Assembly (NCBI GenBank): GCA_964057225.1
Contig: OZ059894.1
Location: 14,332,131-14,396,130, forward strand
Direction: 5' to 3'
DNA from: Auanema rhodensis
Taxonomy: Eukaryota; Nematoda; Chromadorea; Rhabditida; Rhabditidae
DNA: 64,000 nt
Shown here: piece by piece, positions 1-12,090 of the stretch
How positions within the stretch are numbered: the stretch's first letter is position 1
How the letters are laid out: every line of letters starts with the position of its first letter
Program-made: the position numbers and the translations under genes
Notes under the pieces: generated by a model
Database searches by the model: none
Told to the model about the DNA's origin: nothing
Seen by the model: the letters and a program-made list of their open reading frames with translations, nothing else

Positions 1-860
1 TAATAAAGTTGAAAAGAAGAATTTCAAAGGGAAAATTGAATGAATCATATGAGATAAACATCAAGTTGTTCTTGTAAATACGGAAGTTTTATAACAAAAA
101 GTTAAAAACAAAAATAAATAAATTTATTTATTTAGGAAAACCTAAAATAATAAATAAATAGATTTCTTTTAAAAGAATTTACATACATATATATCTATAT
201 CGATATCTATATCTATCTATATTGATTATTTCAAACAAATTGATCTTCCTCAAAAAAATTTTTTTTGAAAGAAAAAAAGAAAAGAACTTTGGAAATGAAA
301 ACAATAGATGGGTTTTGAAACAATTTGTCATTTGATTATAAAATATGTTTAGATGACCATTTTGACAGAAGTGATGTTAATTAGGAAAAGCCAGAGAAAA
401 GACAAAAGAGGAGCGTCAAGGTCAGCTTGAAATCAGAAATGGTTTCTCATTCTCTTCATCATCATCATCGTCAGAATCAGTGGAATTTTCGCGGACAACA
501 TGTTTCAATGTGTAATATAAGCATTTAAATAGAAAAATATCTTAATTAGACGTATGAGTCACATAATAATAATAATATAATTATATAATTATAATTATAA
601 ATATAATATTAAATGAATATTGACATTATAGTTAGAAAATAAAGAATAAAGATAAATGTTCGATCTTAATATTATAGACAAGGATTGTATTTTAGACCCA
701 TATTACATATAGAATATGTTAGGAAAATGATAGAACTTTGAAGGTGGTAGATCTGACGGTTATCTAGACGATAAAGATGAAGAAAACGGAAGAATTAAAG
801 GTATTTTCAAAGAGGTAACAGACACACCCTATAGAGAGAAAGGATACGAGAAAGGACTAG

Positions 861-891
861 AAAGAGAAAGAGAGATAGAGAGAGAGAGAGA
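861..891. repeat. GA-rich microsatellite
   Basis: A short GA-dominated simple repeat, directly visible, with a GATA interruption. Confidence 0.85.
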
Positions 892-1452
892 TCTCTTCCT
901 TCCTTTTTTTGCTGTACCGCTTTCCTCTTTTTCGAGGTCAATCGTTTAGAATGACCTTATCAGTCAAATAGACGGTATGGTCAACTGCTCGTCCAGAGAT
1001 CTAGTGCCTTAGGCGATGAGTAATCAGTAATCAACAACGTATCATATGATTTGTGTATATAGCTTTACTACATTAATATAAAATAAATGAAATTCCAAGT
1101 TTTTAAAGATTATTGTTATTGAGATAACATTCCGTTTACTTTTGTGTTTCCGAAGTTAGAGGTCATCCGATTCGCTCTGCGGTGATCATGGACTGGACGT
1201 CGTCATGAAGATAGGGGCCAACGTAATGTCCATCAGATCGCTTTTTTTGATGGCAATACGATATTATACTTTGAAAACTTACAAGAAATGGTTCCTCTTT
1301 TCTTTTTATAAAATAGTGTGAACAATAGAAACATTTTTCATATAAGAAATTTAGTTAAGAAAAGGAATCTTAGCACAAACAAGACATCTAGAAGCCATTT
1401 TATTATGATAAAAGAGAATGGAAGATGAGGTTATGGATTGGGAGGGTGGATG

Positions 1453-1484
<32 letters not shown>
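1453..1484. repeat. (GATA)n microsatellite
   Basis: About eight tandem GATA units, directly visible. Confidence 0.9.
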
Positions 1485-3500
1485 GGATGTTTGGAAGGAA
1501 GAAGAAAGACGAGTTGAGTAGTAGATAGAAGGAGTATATAGTGAGATGAAGTTATAAATAGAATATAATTTTCCATAAACTAAAATACAATTAAGTCAAA
1601 GAACAAGTACACAAAGTATAGTATCTCATGATTTTAATTCTTTAATACTAATGCGTAATTAAGTTTCAAAATTTTTATATTTAGAAAATGAAGAAGAGAA
1701 TGCCGAAAATGAAATCCTCTGAATAAACATAGCAAAGACAAAAAAAAAGTCATAAAATTTTTCTTTGATACGCTAGACAAACAATTGATTATAAATAAAA
1801 TCATGAACTAATTAATAAATTAAAAAATTTCATAAGTGAAACGAGTTATTTTTGTAAATTCTTTGCATTCTTATCAAAAACATCCAAGACATGCCTCGGG
1901 AGGTTAGAAGTACTTCTGTCGTCGTCTTCATCTTGTTAGGTCAGAGTACAAGAGCAAGTTGTAAATATGGACCATTATAATAAAAACTACAGCATTTTAA
2001 TATATTTTTTGTTGAATAAAATATAAATGAAATAGCCAAGCAGCCAAATATAAAAGACAAATCATATTACTTGAAAGACATTATAGAAACTGAACAGGTT
2101 TGATACCCCAAAATGTCAAAAAATGGTCAGAACCAGTGAACATTTTGACTGTTAGATTTGGAATAAAAGTTAAAAAAAAAAGATTCTTTAATTTAATATT
2201 CTTCAATCAAAAGATAATGTGTGAAAATTTGTAATTGAATGATTCGGGAAAAATGTCAAAGAATTTGAAATTTATCTGTTGAAATATTAAATAGACAAGA
2301 AGATTATTATAAAAGTTATACTGAGAATGCTTAATAGTTAATACATATTTTTTATAAAAAAAATTAAAAAAAAATGAATATATTTTTAATTATAATATTA
2401 AAATATTATTGATTTATATAAAATATAATATAATTATAATAAATATTATGATAATATGATATATAGTATATTACATTTGTAATAATAATAATCTATATCT
2501 ATATCTATATATATATGTATTTCTACTTTTAAAATTGTTTTCAATAATTTTTCCTATGAAATAGTTTTTAAAAGGTTTCGAAAAATAAAAAAAAAACAAT
2601 GTGTCACAAACATGTTCATGCTAGAAGTTTATGTTATTGTGATGCGATGATGATAATAAGATTAATTAATGATTTAAAGAAGGTTTATAGCTATTTCTTT
2701 ATATAAATTAAAAGTAAAAATAAATAAATATACATATACATATGTATATCTTAATCAAGACTAAATGTTCTAAAAATTGATGAATGAAAACAAGAGAAAT
2801 CGACTGCCGACAAGTCTTCAAAATCCAGTTTTCTTTACTCTTGACAATAGAGGAGAAGAGGACGTTCCAGTATTAATTTGGCAAAACATTTTGTATTCTG
2901 AGGTTTGAAATGTTTACAAAAATTCAAATTTGATAACTATGTTTTAAGATTAATTAATGTACAAATCAATTTTTCATTTATGAAAAAGGAAGGAAAGACA
3001 GAGTATGAGCAGTAATGTATGAGTAATAAAGAATGAGTAAAATAAAATGTAAAGAAATATATAAATTTAAAAAAAAAAACTTTAAGAACTTTAATAATAT
3101 TATTTAGTTAAAAAATTATTTTTTTTTTTGCAAAATTTGAGTTTAATAAGACGTCAACAATCCAAGGAGAGATTTTGTATGAAGACAAATGAATGAGAAT
3201 GAGAGACTGGACTGTAACTAGATCAGTTGAGAAAATAACATTAATGCTATTTCTTATTTTAAAAAAAAATATAAAAAGTGTGTTAAAGAAATATTATGTT
3301 GAACAACAAGTGATTATATATCTTTATTATTTAATAGCAAATCATACAGTTGAGAATACTAGTAGTAATAGTAATAGCTACATCATCATATAGTAGTATA
3401 CTGTGATTCATTTATGCCATTATAGGTTGAATGAAGGAATTAAGAAGAAGAAAAGAAGGAAAGAAAAATCCGAATATGATAGACAAGTCTTTATCTCTTT

Positions 3501-3533
<33 letters not shown>

Positions 3534-3540
3534 ATCTCTC
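3501..3540. repeat. (TC)n microsatellite
   Basis: CT-rich simple repeat on the + strand, opposite in strand sense to the purine-rich desert around it. Confidence 0.85.
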
Positions 3541-6500
3541 TTCGTCAAATGTTCTTTTACTCTTTCTCTCTACGTATAACTATAACTGTCTTCATCAAAT
3601 GTTTGTCTTGATATTTTCTATGTGAAGATATTAAGAATAGCTGTGATAGCTATAGAATAAGGAAAAACAATAGCTGACACATACAACCTTCTCGATGTTT
3701 CGTATGAGTTGATACATCTAATTGGTCAGAAATTGTCATAAGACAATCGGCATCTTTAAAGATAAATGTCTCTCAAATTTAACTTAAATTATATCAAAAA
3801 TATATTTTAAATCTTTTTTAATTTTAATTTTATTATGTTTCTAAAAAAATATATTAATTTGATCATTGTTCTTGACATTGATGAGCTCTACTGATTGAAT
3901 GATGCAAAAATCATCCAACAAATTGGTCAAAGAGATAGTAGGAATTGTTGTGACGAAGCTGTTGGTTGGAATTGACATGCCCATAGATCAGCCTGTTTTC
4001 TTCTGGGCCTATATGTTTATGTTCATACTTACATACATCTATGACTTTGATAAATTTACATGAAATTATTATTTAAAGTAAAAAAAAAAGAAAAAAATAT
4101 ATTAGAAAGAAACAAAAAAAAGAAAAAAGCAGGAGAAAAACAAAAAAACAACATTCTAAGATGAGATAGAACAGCTTAACAAACTATGAAAAAGGATTAA
4201 ACATTAATCAGTTGATAAATAAGTTTGATATTCGAAAATGTTGAAAAGTTCATAATGATTATAGAATGTGTATGATTTCTGTGTTATTATGAATAACTTG
4301 AATAATAACCTAGAGAATTAAAGAGAAGAATTAAGGAAAAGAAGGATAAAGGATGGAGGAGGTGGATGAAGGTGGAGTAAGAAGCGTAGGACGAAGTTAA
4401 GACGATTCTCGATGCAACCTGCTAAATGAAGGAACTAAACAGTTGAGACTGAAGAAGAAAAAAAGGGAAAAAAAGCAAAACTGTGAAAACTAAACGACCG
4501 TTCATCATCTGGACATGGTTGAAAATGACAAAGAAGTTACTGTTTCACGTCGAAATCTATACGTGAAATGATGTTGATGAAGTTGAATCGCTTCATCTTC
4601 TCATTCAGTTCATTTAGTAGAAGTTAGAAATTAAGATTCAGGTGACATTCAAGCAGTGCTATCATACCTATCGTCAGATAAAATTATAGGTGAAGTAAGA
4701 TGACATATAGTTGCTTTCTTAACAACTGAAGCTGCGAAACTGGAGATAAAGAGATCGATTGTGGATTTGTGATTTGCTACATCGTCATCACCAAAAACGA
4801 TGAACTGGTTGATGTGTGTGACGAAGACATCATCAGCAACGATAACGACGACGACAAGGAAGATATACATGTATGCATGTGTGTCTGTGTGTTAGAACAA
4901 AGCTTCATCTTTCATTTACTTTTTAGTTCGAACATTACAAGAAAGAATAAAGAATATGATGAAAAAAGGCGATGAAAAAGAAGAGGATTAAAAGGAAATA
5001 AGCTAGGATATAGACTAAAACGACCGGAGGGGGTGTTGAAGCTATAAGCACAAGCCTCATTTACCATTCGTGAGAGAGATAGAAAAGGGGAGAAGATTGA
5101 ACATACTAGCATAACAACAGAAACAAGAAACAAGAAAAGATTCTCGGTTAGATACTACTTGATCTTCTATGATTCTCTCTTCTTTTACTGAATTAACTTC
5201 TGAAGCTTCTGTTTCTCTTCAGATAAGAATGTGTAAAGCCTGTTTCTTCAAATATGAAAACTAAACTACATAACATTCAAGCTGAAAATAGAAGTTGAGA
5301 TGACATATCTTATACTAAGTGGCTAGAAAGAGATCTTCGGCATTTTGAATTTGTTTAATAGAGATTCATGATTTGAGATAAGCAGATTTGTTGAGGGAGA
5401 CAAATGTGAAAATGAATCTAGAGAGGAAGAGGAAGAACAGAGAAATAAGAAAGCGTATGTAGACTTATAAGAGGGGGGAAAGAAGTATATGCTAGACAGA
5501 TATCTCATCATGTTATCGAAAGTTCTAATCTGACGGTAGATACACAATTTGGCGAAGAATACAATAAAATTTAAACAGTATGTTCTATGCGGTATACCTA
5601 GACCCAAATGAAAGAAGTTCTCATCGCCCTTCTGATGTGTTTCCTTTTTTTTTCACCGTTTTATCTAACGTTTCAAATGCAAGTGTACATCGTCTGAAGC
5701 AAACGCTGTTTTGCAGCTTGACAATCGTCAGGTTTGACGCCTCATGTCGTCTTCGTCATCACCCTCTCCGACAGCGGAACCGGATTCCGTGAAGAAGCGA
5801 ACGTGGTAGACAGCAGCGATTACATGACATGAAGAGTCTCTTGTCTGTGAAACGGTGGACAGTGATAGAAACGGCAAAACCGATGGATAATGCTGGCAAT
5901 CAAGCTGTTCCATAAACGACAAACATCAAACCTGTCACATATAGCCGAAGATATGTAAATCAACTGATAGATAGGAATGTTGAAAACTTAATTGAGCTAT
6001 AAGAGGAATTACCTTAAAGATTGTCATTCGTTGAATAGATGAGATGGTGCATGAATTTACAAGAAAGAAAAGATATTTGAAAGCAAAGTTTCAAATATAA
6101 AGAACAAAAAAATTAAAAAAAGAAAGATATAAACATTGAAATTCGAATTTTCACTGATGTTATCGTGTTATATGGGCCAACAAAACCGTTAGATTGTTGT
6201 CAAAACTATTGACATATAGAATGATAACTCGTTTGAGAACTCATGCCGTATGATTGTTTATCCAAACTTTTTAGGCATATTTGACCAAGACATTTGAGGA
6301 AAAAAATAAAATTTTAAGAAGAAAAAAGAAAAACATAACATCTAAACGAATATATAAGGAAATAGATATACAGACATACATATATGTCATCATATAAGTT
6401 TTAAAGAAAAGATGAAATTTATGAAAAACGAGGAAGAGATGAAAACTTTTTTTTTTTTTGCAAAACTGGAAGACATTTTGTAAGAAAACGTTATCAAAAG

Positions 6501-8708
6501 CTATCAGTCAAATGATAGTTATGTCTATATATTTACTAATATATAGAATAACCTATAATTTATTTTAAAAAACTAAATAATAAAAAGTTAAAAGAAAGTA
6601 AATGATTAATGTCCTTACATGATTAAAAATTAAAATAATAATTGTTACATAAATAGAAAATATTTTGAACTTTGATAAATATAAAAATAAATATTGAAAT
6701 AAAAGCAAATAAATGGGTTATTCGTAAAGGAAATATATCAATTGAATATTATTGACTCAAAAAAATTATTTTTAAAAAAAATATTTATTATATATTATAA
6801 GTTAAATATATATATATATACATATATGTATATGTATATCTCTAACTTATATATATATATTTTTATTTTTTAATCTATTAATTGATTATTAATGTCTTAA
6901 ACATCTCAAAGTAAAGATTACTTCTCTCTCTTTCTCTCTCTCTCTTTCTAGACCTGAAAATAATATTAAAGAGCACGACGGTTACGGTGCTCGAATATGC
7001 TTGGTAGTTGACAGGAGTGCAAGTGTTTTTAAAGAAAATTTAAAATATTTGATAATAATATTGATATTTCAGATGAATTGTATAAGGTTCACATATTGAA
7101 TAGTTTTAAAATGAAATTGGGTTGAGGTAGTCTACTGGACATGCATGATAGAGGTAACACATCATCATCATCATCGTACATGTACTCCATCTTAGGTGTC
7201 ATGTCATGTGTTTACAATAGACAGTCATCATACATGAAAGAGGAATTTCTATTGATTCAAAGCTTTTTTTCAGTTTTCCTGATTAGAGCTTCTTCTCTTT
7301 TTCTGTGTTTTAACATCAATAATCATAAATGCAAGTTAGTTTTGAGAGAAAAGAAAAAAGAAAAAGAGAGAGAGAGAGAGAAAGATCAGTTGATGAATAT
7401 CTAAAATGATGTCATTTCAATAACTTAAAGGTTAAAAAAAATAGAAATCGAGAATAACAAATCTATTAATGGATTTAAATAAAAAATATTTATAATTTTC
7501 TAATATAATTATGATTAAAATATATTTATATATATATTTATATTTATATATATAATCATCTATCCATATGATGTTAAAGACATTTGGTCAGCCAGAAATG
7601 GCGACGTTTAGACGCATAAATTTCTTTTTTTTTTTTGTTCGGTGATTAGCATCGTATGAATAGTTAAAAAAAGAAATAAAAATTAATGCGGTTGAAGAAG
7701 AATGATGAAGAAGATGAAGAAGAAGAAAAAGAAGAAATATTGAAAAAATTCTGTGAATAAATCAAGAAAGAAAACTTTCTTTTAAACGAAATATTTCTAC
7801 AAATCTATTAAAAGAAAGTAGGGATTTCATGAAATAGTTTTAAGAAAATAATAAGATGGAACAGTCTTTTTCCGGATCATTACATCGAAATAAAATTTTC
7901 TTGACGATTAGGATAATCATACTGAACTAGATCTAACACCGGATCTAGTGATTAAAATGAAATAATAGTAAAGTATGTGAGAATCTGAAGACATTTTTTA
8001 CTTTTATGATCTTTTCTATAAACTATATATATATATATATAGTTAGTTAGTTATGATATATAGATTTATAATATATAATATAACTATATTAGAAAAAACT
8101 TTATTTGAATATAAAATGAGAAATTGGAAATTTTATAAGAATTTAAAGATATTATTGAGGAATTTTCTTTTATAAATAATCAAAAATTCATTAAAAGATT
8201 ACTAATTTCAAGGAGGCGTTCTAAGAGAAAAGAACGAAATGAAATCAATAGATAACTAGGATTCTGAAGACACAGTTAAATACAGAAATGAAAGGACTTT
8301 ACATGAGATAGAAGAATTAGATCTCATGTCCAGATAACTGTCCATCCCAACATTCAGCCAACCATTTTCACTTCAATCGTCTATCTCCTATGCATCTCTT
8401 CTTCTTCATCTTTTTCAATCTTTTCTCTCATTTTCTCTTTCACTTTACATATGTATCTTATCTCTCTCATTATCTCTCTTTTTCTCTTTTTCTTTTCAAT
8501 TCTCTTCAATCATGTAGTCTTTTCAAACTTATTCAATCTTGCGCCTGCTATATATGGAACTCGAGAATCGTCAATTCATAACAATTGAAAATTTAAATGA
8601 TGAAATTAATATATTAGGCAATTTGAAAATTAACAATTTTTTTGGGATAAACGTTTTTATTATTATTATTATATTTAAATTATAAATAATTAATTAAATA
8701 CTTATATA

Positions 8709-9382
8709 TTATCCTATAATTACTTCTTCATCTGTATTAAAACACACAAATTTCTCAAGCTTAGCTGATGCTTCTTCATGTCCAACAACAAACAATACCC
8801 ATTCCATATTATCATTACAGATTAGATATACTGTATCCAAATCAAATAACTGAAATATTTGAATTTTCGAAACAAAACTTCAGATTGTTGTAACGAACGG
8901 TTGGATCCCACTCAGCCGCTGCCCAATTTTCACCTTCAAACAACATTCCGATGTAGTCGTAGCCATCACAGTCCGGAATAGTCTTCAGGATAATGAGTTA
9001 AAGAAGTTTTTGATTCAATATTCACTAATATAAAGAAGAGGAATAGAAGCTTACTCTTAGACATGGTCCATCTGATTCCACAGGCTTAATCGAGACATCT
9101 ACTGGCTTTAGCTCACATTGGGTAATTCCTGGAGGACATTCAATAGCAACAAGATCAAATGGATCACATGTTACACAAACTGCAAAAATCATTATTGAAA
9201 GATTAAAAAATATAAATTGTAAGAATTCTACCGTCTTCTTTAGGTGTTGTAGTCTCAACAGGATCCTGAAAAAAATGAAAATAATTAGCAAAATTGGGTT
9301 GGCTATATGGAGGTACCTGAGATTTAAGACAAGCCAAAGATAAGTTGAATGAAATAAGAATAAGAATTAGTCTTGGAATCAT
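8709..9382 (-). CDS. Small secreted cysteine-containing protein, function unknown
   Basis: My model has five exons (9317-9382, 9232-9265, 9055-9179, 8899-8982, 8709-8849) that join in frame to about 149 residues. The N-terminus MIPRLILILISFNLSLACL is a typical signal peptide. The mature part contains CDPFDLVAIECPPG, then CNDNMEWVLFVVG and a C-terminal EKFVCFNTDEE. The cysteine spacing and the W/G/C pattern recall DUF281-like small secreted domains of nematodes, but I am not sure of that family. The last intron uses a GTTCGT donor. Reading through it instead gives a stop seven codons after exon 4 would end the conserved-looking part, so splicing is preferred. A TATA-like box lies about 30-40 bp upstream of the start. 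It is probably extracellular; I propose no activity. Confidence 0.7.
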
Positions 9383-9410
9383 TGTTTGAAATGATTTTCT
9401 TCATAATTTT

Positions 9411-9422
9411 CCTTTTATATAT
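9411..9422 (-). promoter_or_regulatory. TATA-like box of the secreted-protein gene
   Basis: On the minus strand this reads ATATAAAAGG, about 30-40 bp before the start codon at 9382. The position fits a TATA box with a very short 5' leader. Confidence 0.5.
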
Positions 9423-9848
9423 TAAACATTTTCTCATTTTCATTACATTTTATGATTCACTTCAATCACATTCAATACTTTTTCTTTATTATCTTAATTA
9501 TTCTTTTTATATTTCTTTAAACAACATTACATTCACATAATTGGAAAATCATATATGTATATAGAGATAGATAGATAGATAGAGATATGTGACAGTTTGA
9601 TATTAAAATCTTTAATTTAACTTTTAATTTATATTCTTTTATATTAACTATATGTATATATACATACATGTACATACATATATGGATATAGATAGATAGA
9701 TCATAAAACTTTTTTAGAAATACAATATTCTGGTATTAGAAGAAAGTATCTATTAAGGATATGTATGTATTATATAGATATCATGTCTACAAGATACATA
9801 CATAACTATGATTTTAACCTCTTTTTCTTATAAATTCCAGTTATTCTA

Positions 9849-9884
<36 letters not shown>

Positions 9885-9896
9885 TTTTCTCTCTCT
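9849..9896. repeat. (CT)n microsatellite
   Basis: Near-pure CT repeat of about 48 bp with small interruptions. Confidence 0.9.
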
Positions 9897-10726
9897 GTCC
9901 TTTTTTCTTTCTCAATTACTTCAACAGTTGTTCATAGTTCATCCATGATTTGTTATCCAAAGAGAAGTGACGAACGATTTGCTTGTACTGCTTAGAAGAA
10001 TAAACAATCAGATTGTGAAGTGAAGTAGAATACAATGAGGAAAAGCTTATAACTGACCATGTAACTTAACAAATAATTGGCACACCCTATGTTTCAACAG
10101 TATTATTATCAAATTCAAACTATTTGTTTCAATTTTTTTTTCAAAATTTCAACTTATACTTGCTCAAGCCGACACAAAATCATAAGTTCGAAATCGATAC
10201 TTATATGTAGCTTATCGGCTATTTTTCGATTATCAGGTTTTCAGCATAGTTCTCGAGGGTTCATGGGATTCTATTGTAGTTGTCTGTATAATTTTCAAAA
10301 TATTATAATTATTAATAAATAAAATATAATAATATTTACTATTTATTTATATATTGAAAATAAAAAAAAAAGATTAATATAATTAATGCACACGAGGTTT
10401 TTCACGAGTAAGTATATATTCATCATCATCTTATTATTTTAAAATAATTTTAAAAATAAGAAAGAAAATAAAGATACAGAGATGGATAAAAAATAAAAAA
10501 ATATAAATTTTAAAATTAAAAAGAAGATATTAAGAGAATATTATAAGAAATTACTTTTCTTATGAATACATAGATCATATACATCTACATGGTATGTAAT
10601 ATTTCAATTATTTAAAAAGATAATTTACTTATGTAATACATGTTATAATGGCAATGTTTTATATAAAAAAAAGAAAAGAAAATGAAAATTATTATAAGAA
10701 AATGAATTTATTTCTCATTTAATTGA

Positions 10727-11569
10727 TTAAAGCATTTTAATTTGTTCAATCAGTTCATCTAAGAATACTGTAATTTTATCCATTGATGCTGGACAATATT
10801 GTCTTTGTAATTGTTCCTAAAAAATATTTTTAAGTTTTTATAATTTTATAATAAAACTTACAAACATAAATTTTCTTTTATCATGAACTGATGGCATATC
10901 CAATAGTGTATCCAAATCAACTTCAACTCCCTAAAGCATAAGTTGATGTAGGAAATAACTTCAACTTTCAAACATACATTATCATCTTTGCCATTAAAAA
11001 GCTTTGTAACTTGTTCTTCAATCCAATTTTCAGTCTGAATTTATAAAATTTTTGTATAAATAAAAGAATAAATAATAATAATATTTTAATATATCAAAGA
11101 TATTTGGATAATCACTACTTTTCAAAGATTCAACCCTGTTTCAATCTTGTTTGATACCTATGAATCTGAAAGCTTAAAGCTTGGTAAAGGTCAATATATC
11201 AAAAAACATTTTATTTTTACCTTCAAATATCTTTGATACATACATATATGTATATGTATTTAATGAATAAACTTGATACCTGCATTCGTTTTCGAATAAT
11301 CATCATCTGTTGTTTACCATATTTCATAGTTAGAACACGATTTCTTTCAATCTTAAATAAACTTGTATATATATATATATATATTAGAATAAATATTATT
11401 TTGTTTAAAAGATTAAAAAACAATTTTTGATTCAAATTCAAAAGTTCAAAAAAAGTGTTTTTGAATATGCTCGACCTTGTGTGAAATGAAAGCTTACCCT
11501 GCGAGTATTAGCATCAGAAGCAAAACGAGGATGCTTCACCTCTTCAGAAACATTAGAACTTTTCAACAT
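10727..11569 (-). CDS. Protein phosphatase 1 inhibitor, PPP1R14 (CPI-17/PHI-1) family
   Basis: Five exons (11498-11569, 11280-11351, 10978-11034, 10862-10930, 10727-10816), all in phase 0, give about 119 residues. Exon 2 carries RNRVLTMKYGKQQM, matching the family's R-V-T-V-K-Y-x-R core in which the threonine is the phosphorylation site that turns CPI-17 proteins into potent PP1 (myosin phosphatase) inhibitors. Exon 3 has TENWIEEQVTKLF, exon 4 VDLDTLLDMPS, and exon 5 a C-terminal helix ending LDELIEQIKML. This is the order and size of the PHIN domain. Relative to vertebrate CPI-17 there is one extra residue (L) before the threonine. A cytosolic role in phosphatase control is inferred from the family. 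An acceptor lies just before the start codon. Confidence 0.85.
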
Positions 11570-11573
11570 TTTT

Positions 11574-11582
11574 CCTGAAATA
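11574..11582 (-). promoter_or_regulatory. Candidate trans-splice or 5' intron acceptor before PPP1R14-like start
   Basis: On the minus strand TATTTCAG ends 5 bases before the ATG at 11569, with no coding frame upstream. This fits a spliced-leader acceptor or the end of a 5' UTR intron. Confidence 0.5.
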
Positions 11583-12038
11583 ATATATTGTTATTAACAA
11601 AAAAAAACGAAATATATTGAAATATTATAAAGAAAAAATGGATTTATAAGTTTGAAGTGAGAGAAAAAAGTTTTTTTGTAAATTGTAGATAGGCTAGAAT
11701 TAAAAACAAAATATAAAAATCATATATATAAATAATAATTAAAAGAAAAAAAATATAATTAGTTAATTATAAGTTATATATAAATATATAAATATAAATA
11801 AGGTAAATGAAAATCAAATAATTTGATAAAAAAAAGCAAAAAAAAAACAAAATGTATGTACATATATGAGTATATACATACATGTACATGTACATGCTAC
11901 ATATAAAATGAATAATATATAAGACAAATTAAAGAAAACTATTTTTAAATTATTTTTTGAAACAAAAGATATAACGAAAGCAAGACTATTGAAAGGGAGA
12001 GAGTTGTTGTAAAAAATAGAGAGAGCATGAGAAAACGA

Positions 12039-12090
12039 AGGAAGAGAGAGAGAGAGGGAGGGAGAAAGAGACGGAGGGAGAGAGGGAAGG
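12039..12090. repeat. GA/GGGA microsatellite
   Basis: Imperfect GA-rich repeat with GGGA variants. It creates long S/L/P-rich open frames on the minus strand that are not genes. Confidence 0.85.

Larger units (their letters stand above)
1..8708. other. Gene-poor purine-rich desert
   Basis: I see no convincing exon here. The + strand is rich in A and G, with scattered GA and GATA microsatellites and AT tracts. Open frames are short and either follow simple repeats or are acidic or basic low-complexity peptides, as expected from GA-skewed sequence. A patch of more mixed composition lies at about 5580-5930. A short pyrimidine-rich stretch at about 8340-8560 precedes the first gene. The stretch may be upstream or intronic DNA of a minus-strand gene beyond the left edge; that is inference. 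Confidence 0.6.
9383..10726. other. Intergenic region with simple repeats
   Basis: AT-rich sequence with a GATA tract near 9565-9586, a CT microsatellite at 9849-9896 and many A/T runs. The longest open frame (10077-10322) is a low-complexity F/Y/S-rich peptide with no splice context, so I do not call it a gene. Confidence 0.6.

Noticed and set aside
4540-4547. CTGTTTCA, the C. elegans piRNA (21U) promoter motif; also at 41498 and, reversed, at 23922 and 40374
   Set aside because: Only four instances were spotted by eye in 64 kb, about what chance gives in AT-rich DNA, and they are not clustered. The deserts do not look like a 21U-RNA cluster on this evidence.
4649-5133. Acidic or hydrophobic short frames on both strands
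   Set aside because: GA/GAT-rich DNA reads as D/E/K-rich peptides on one strand and S/F/L-rich on the other. No start context, splice sites or family.
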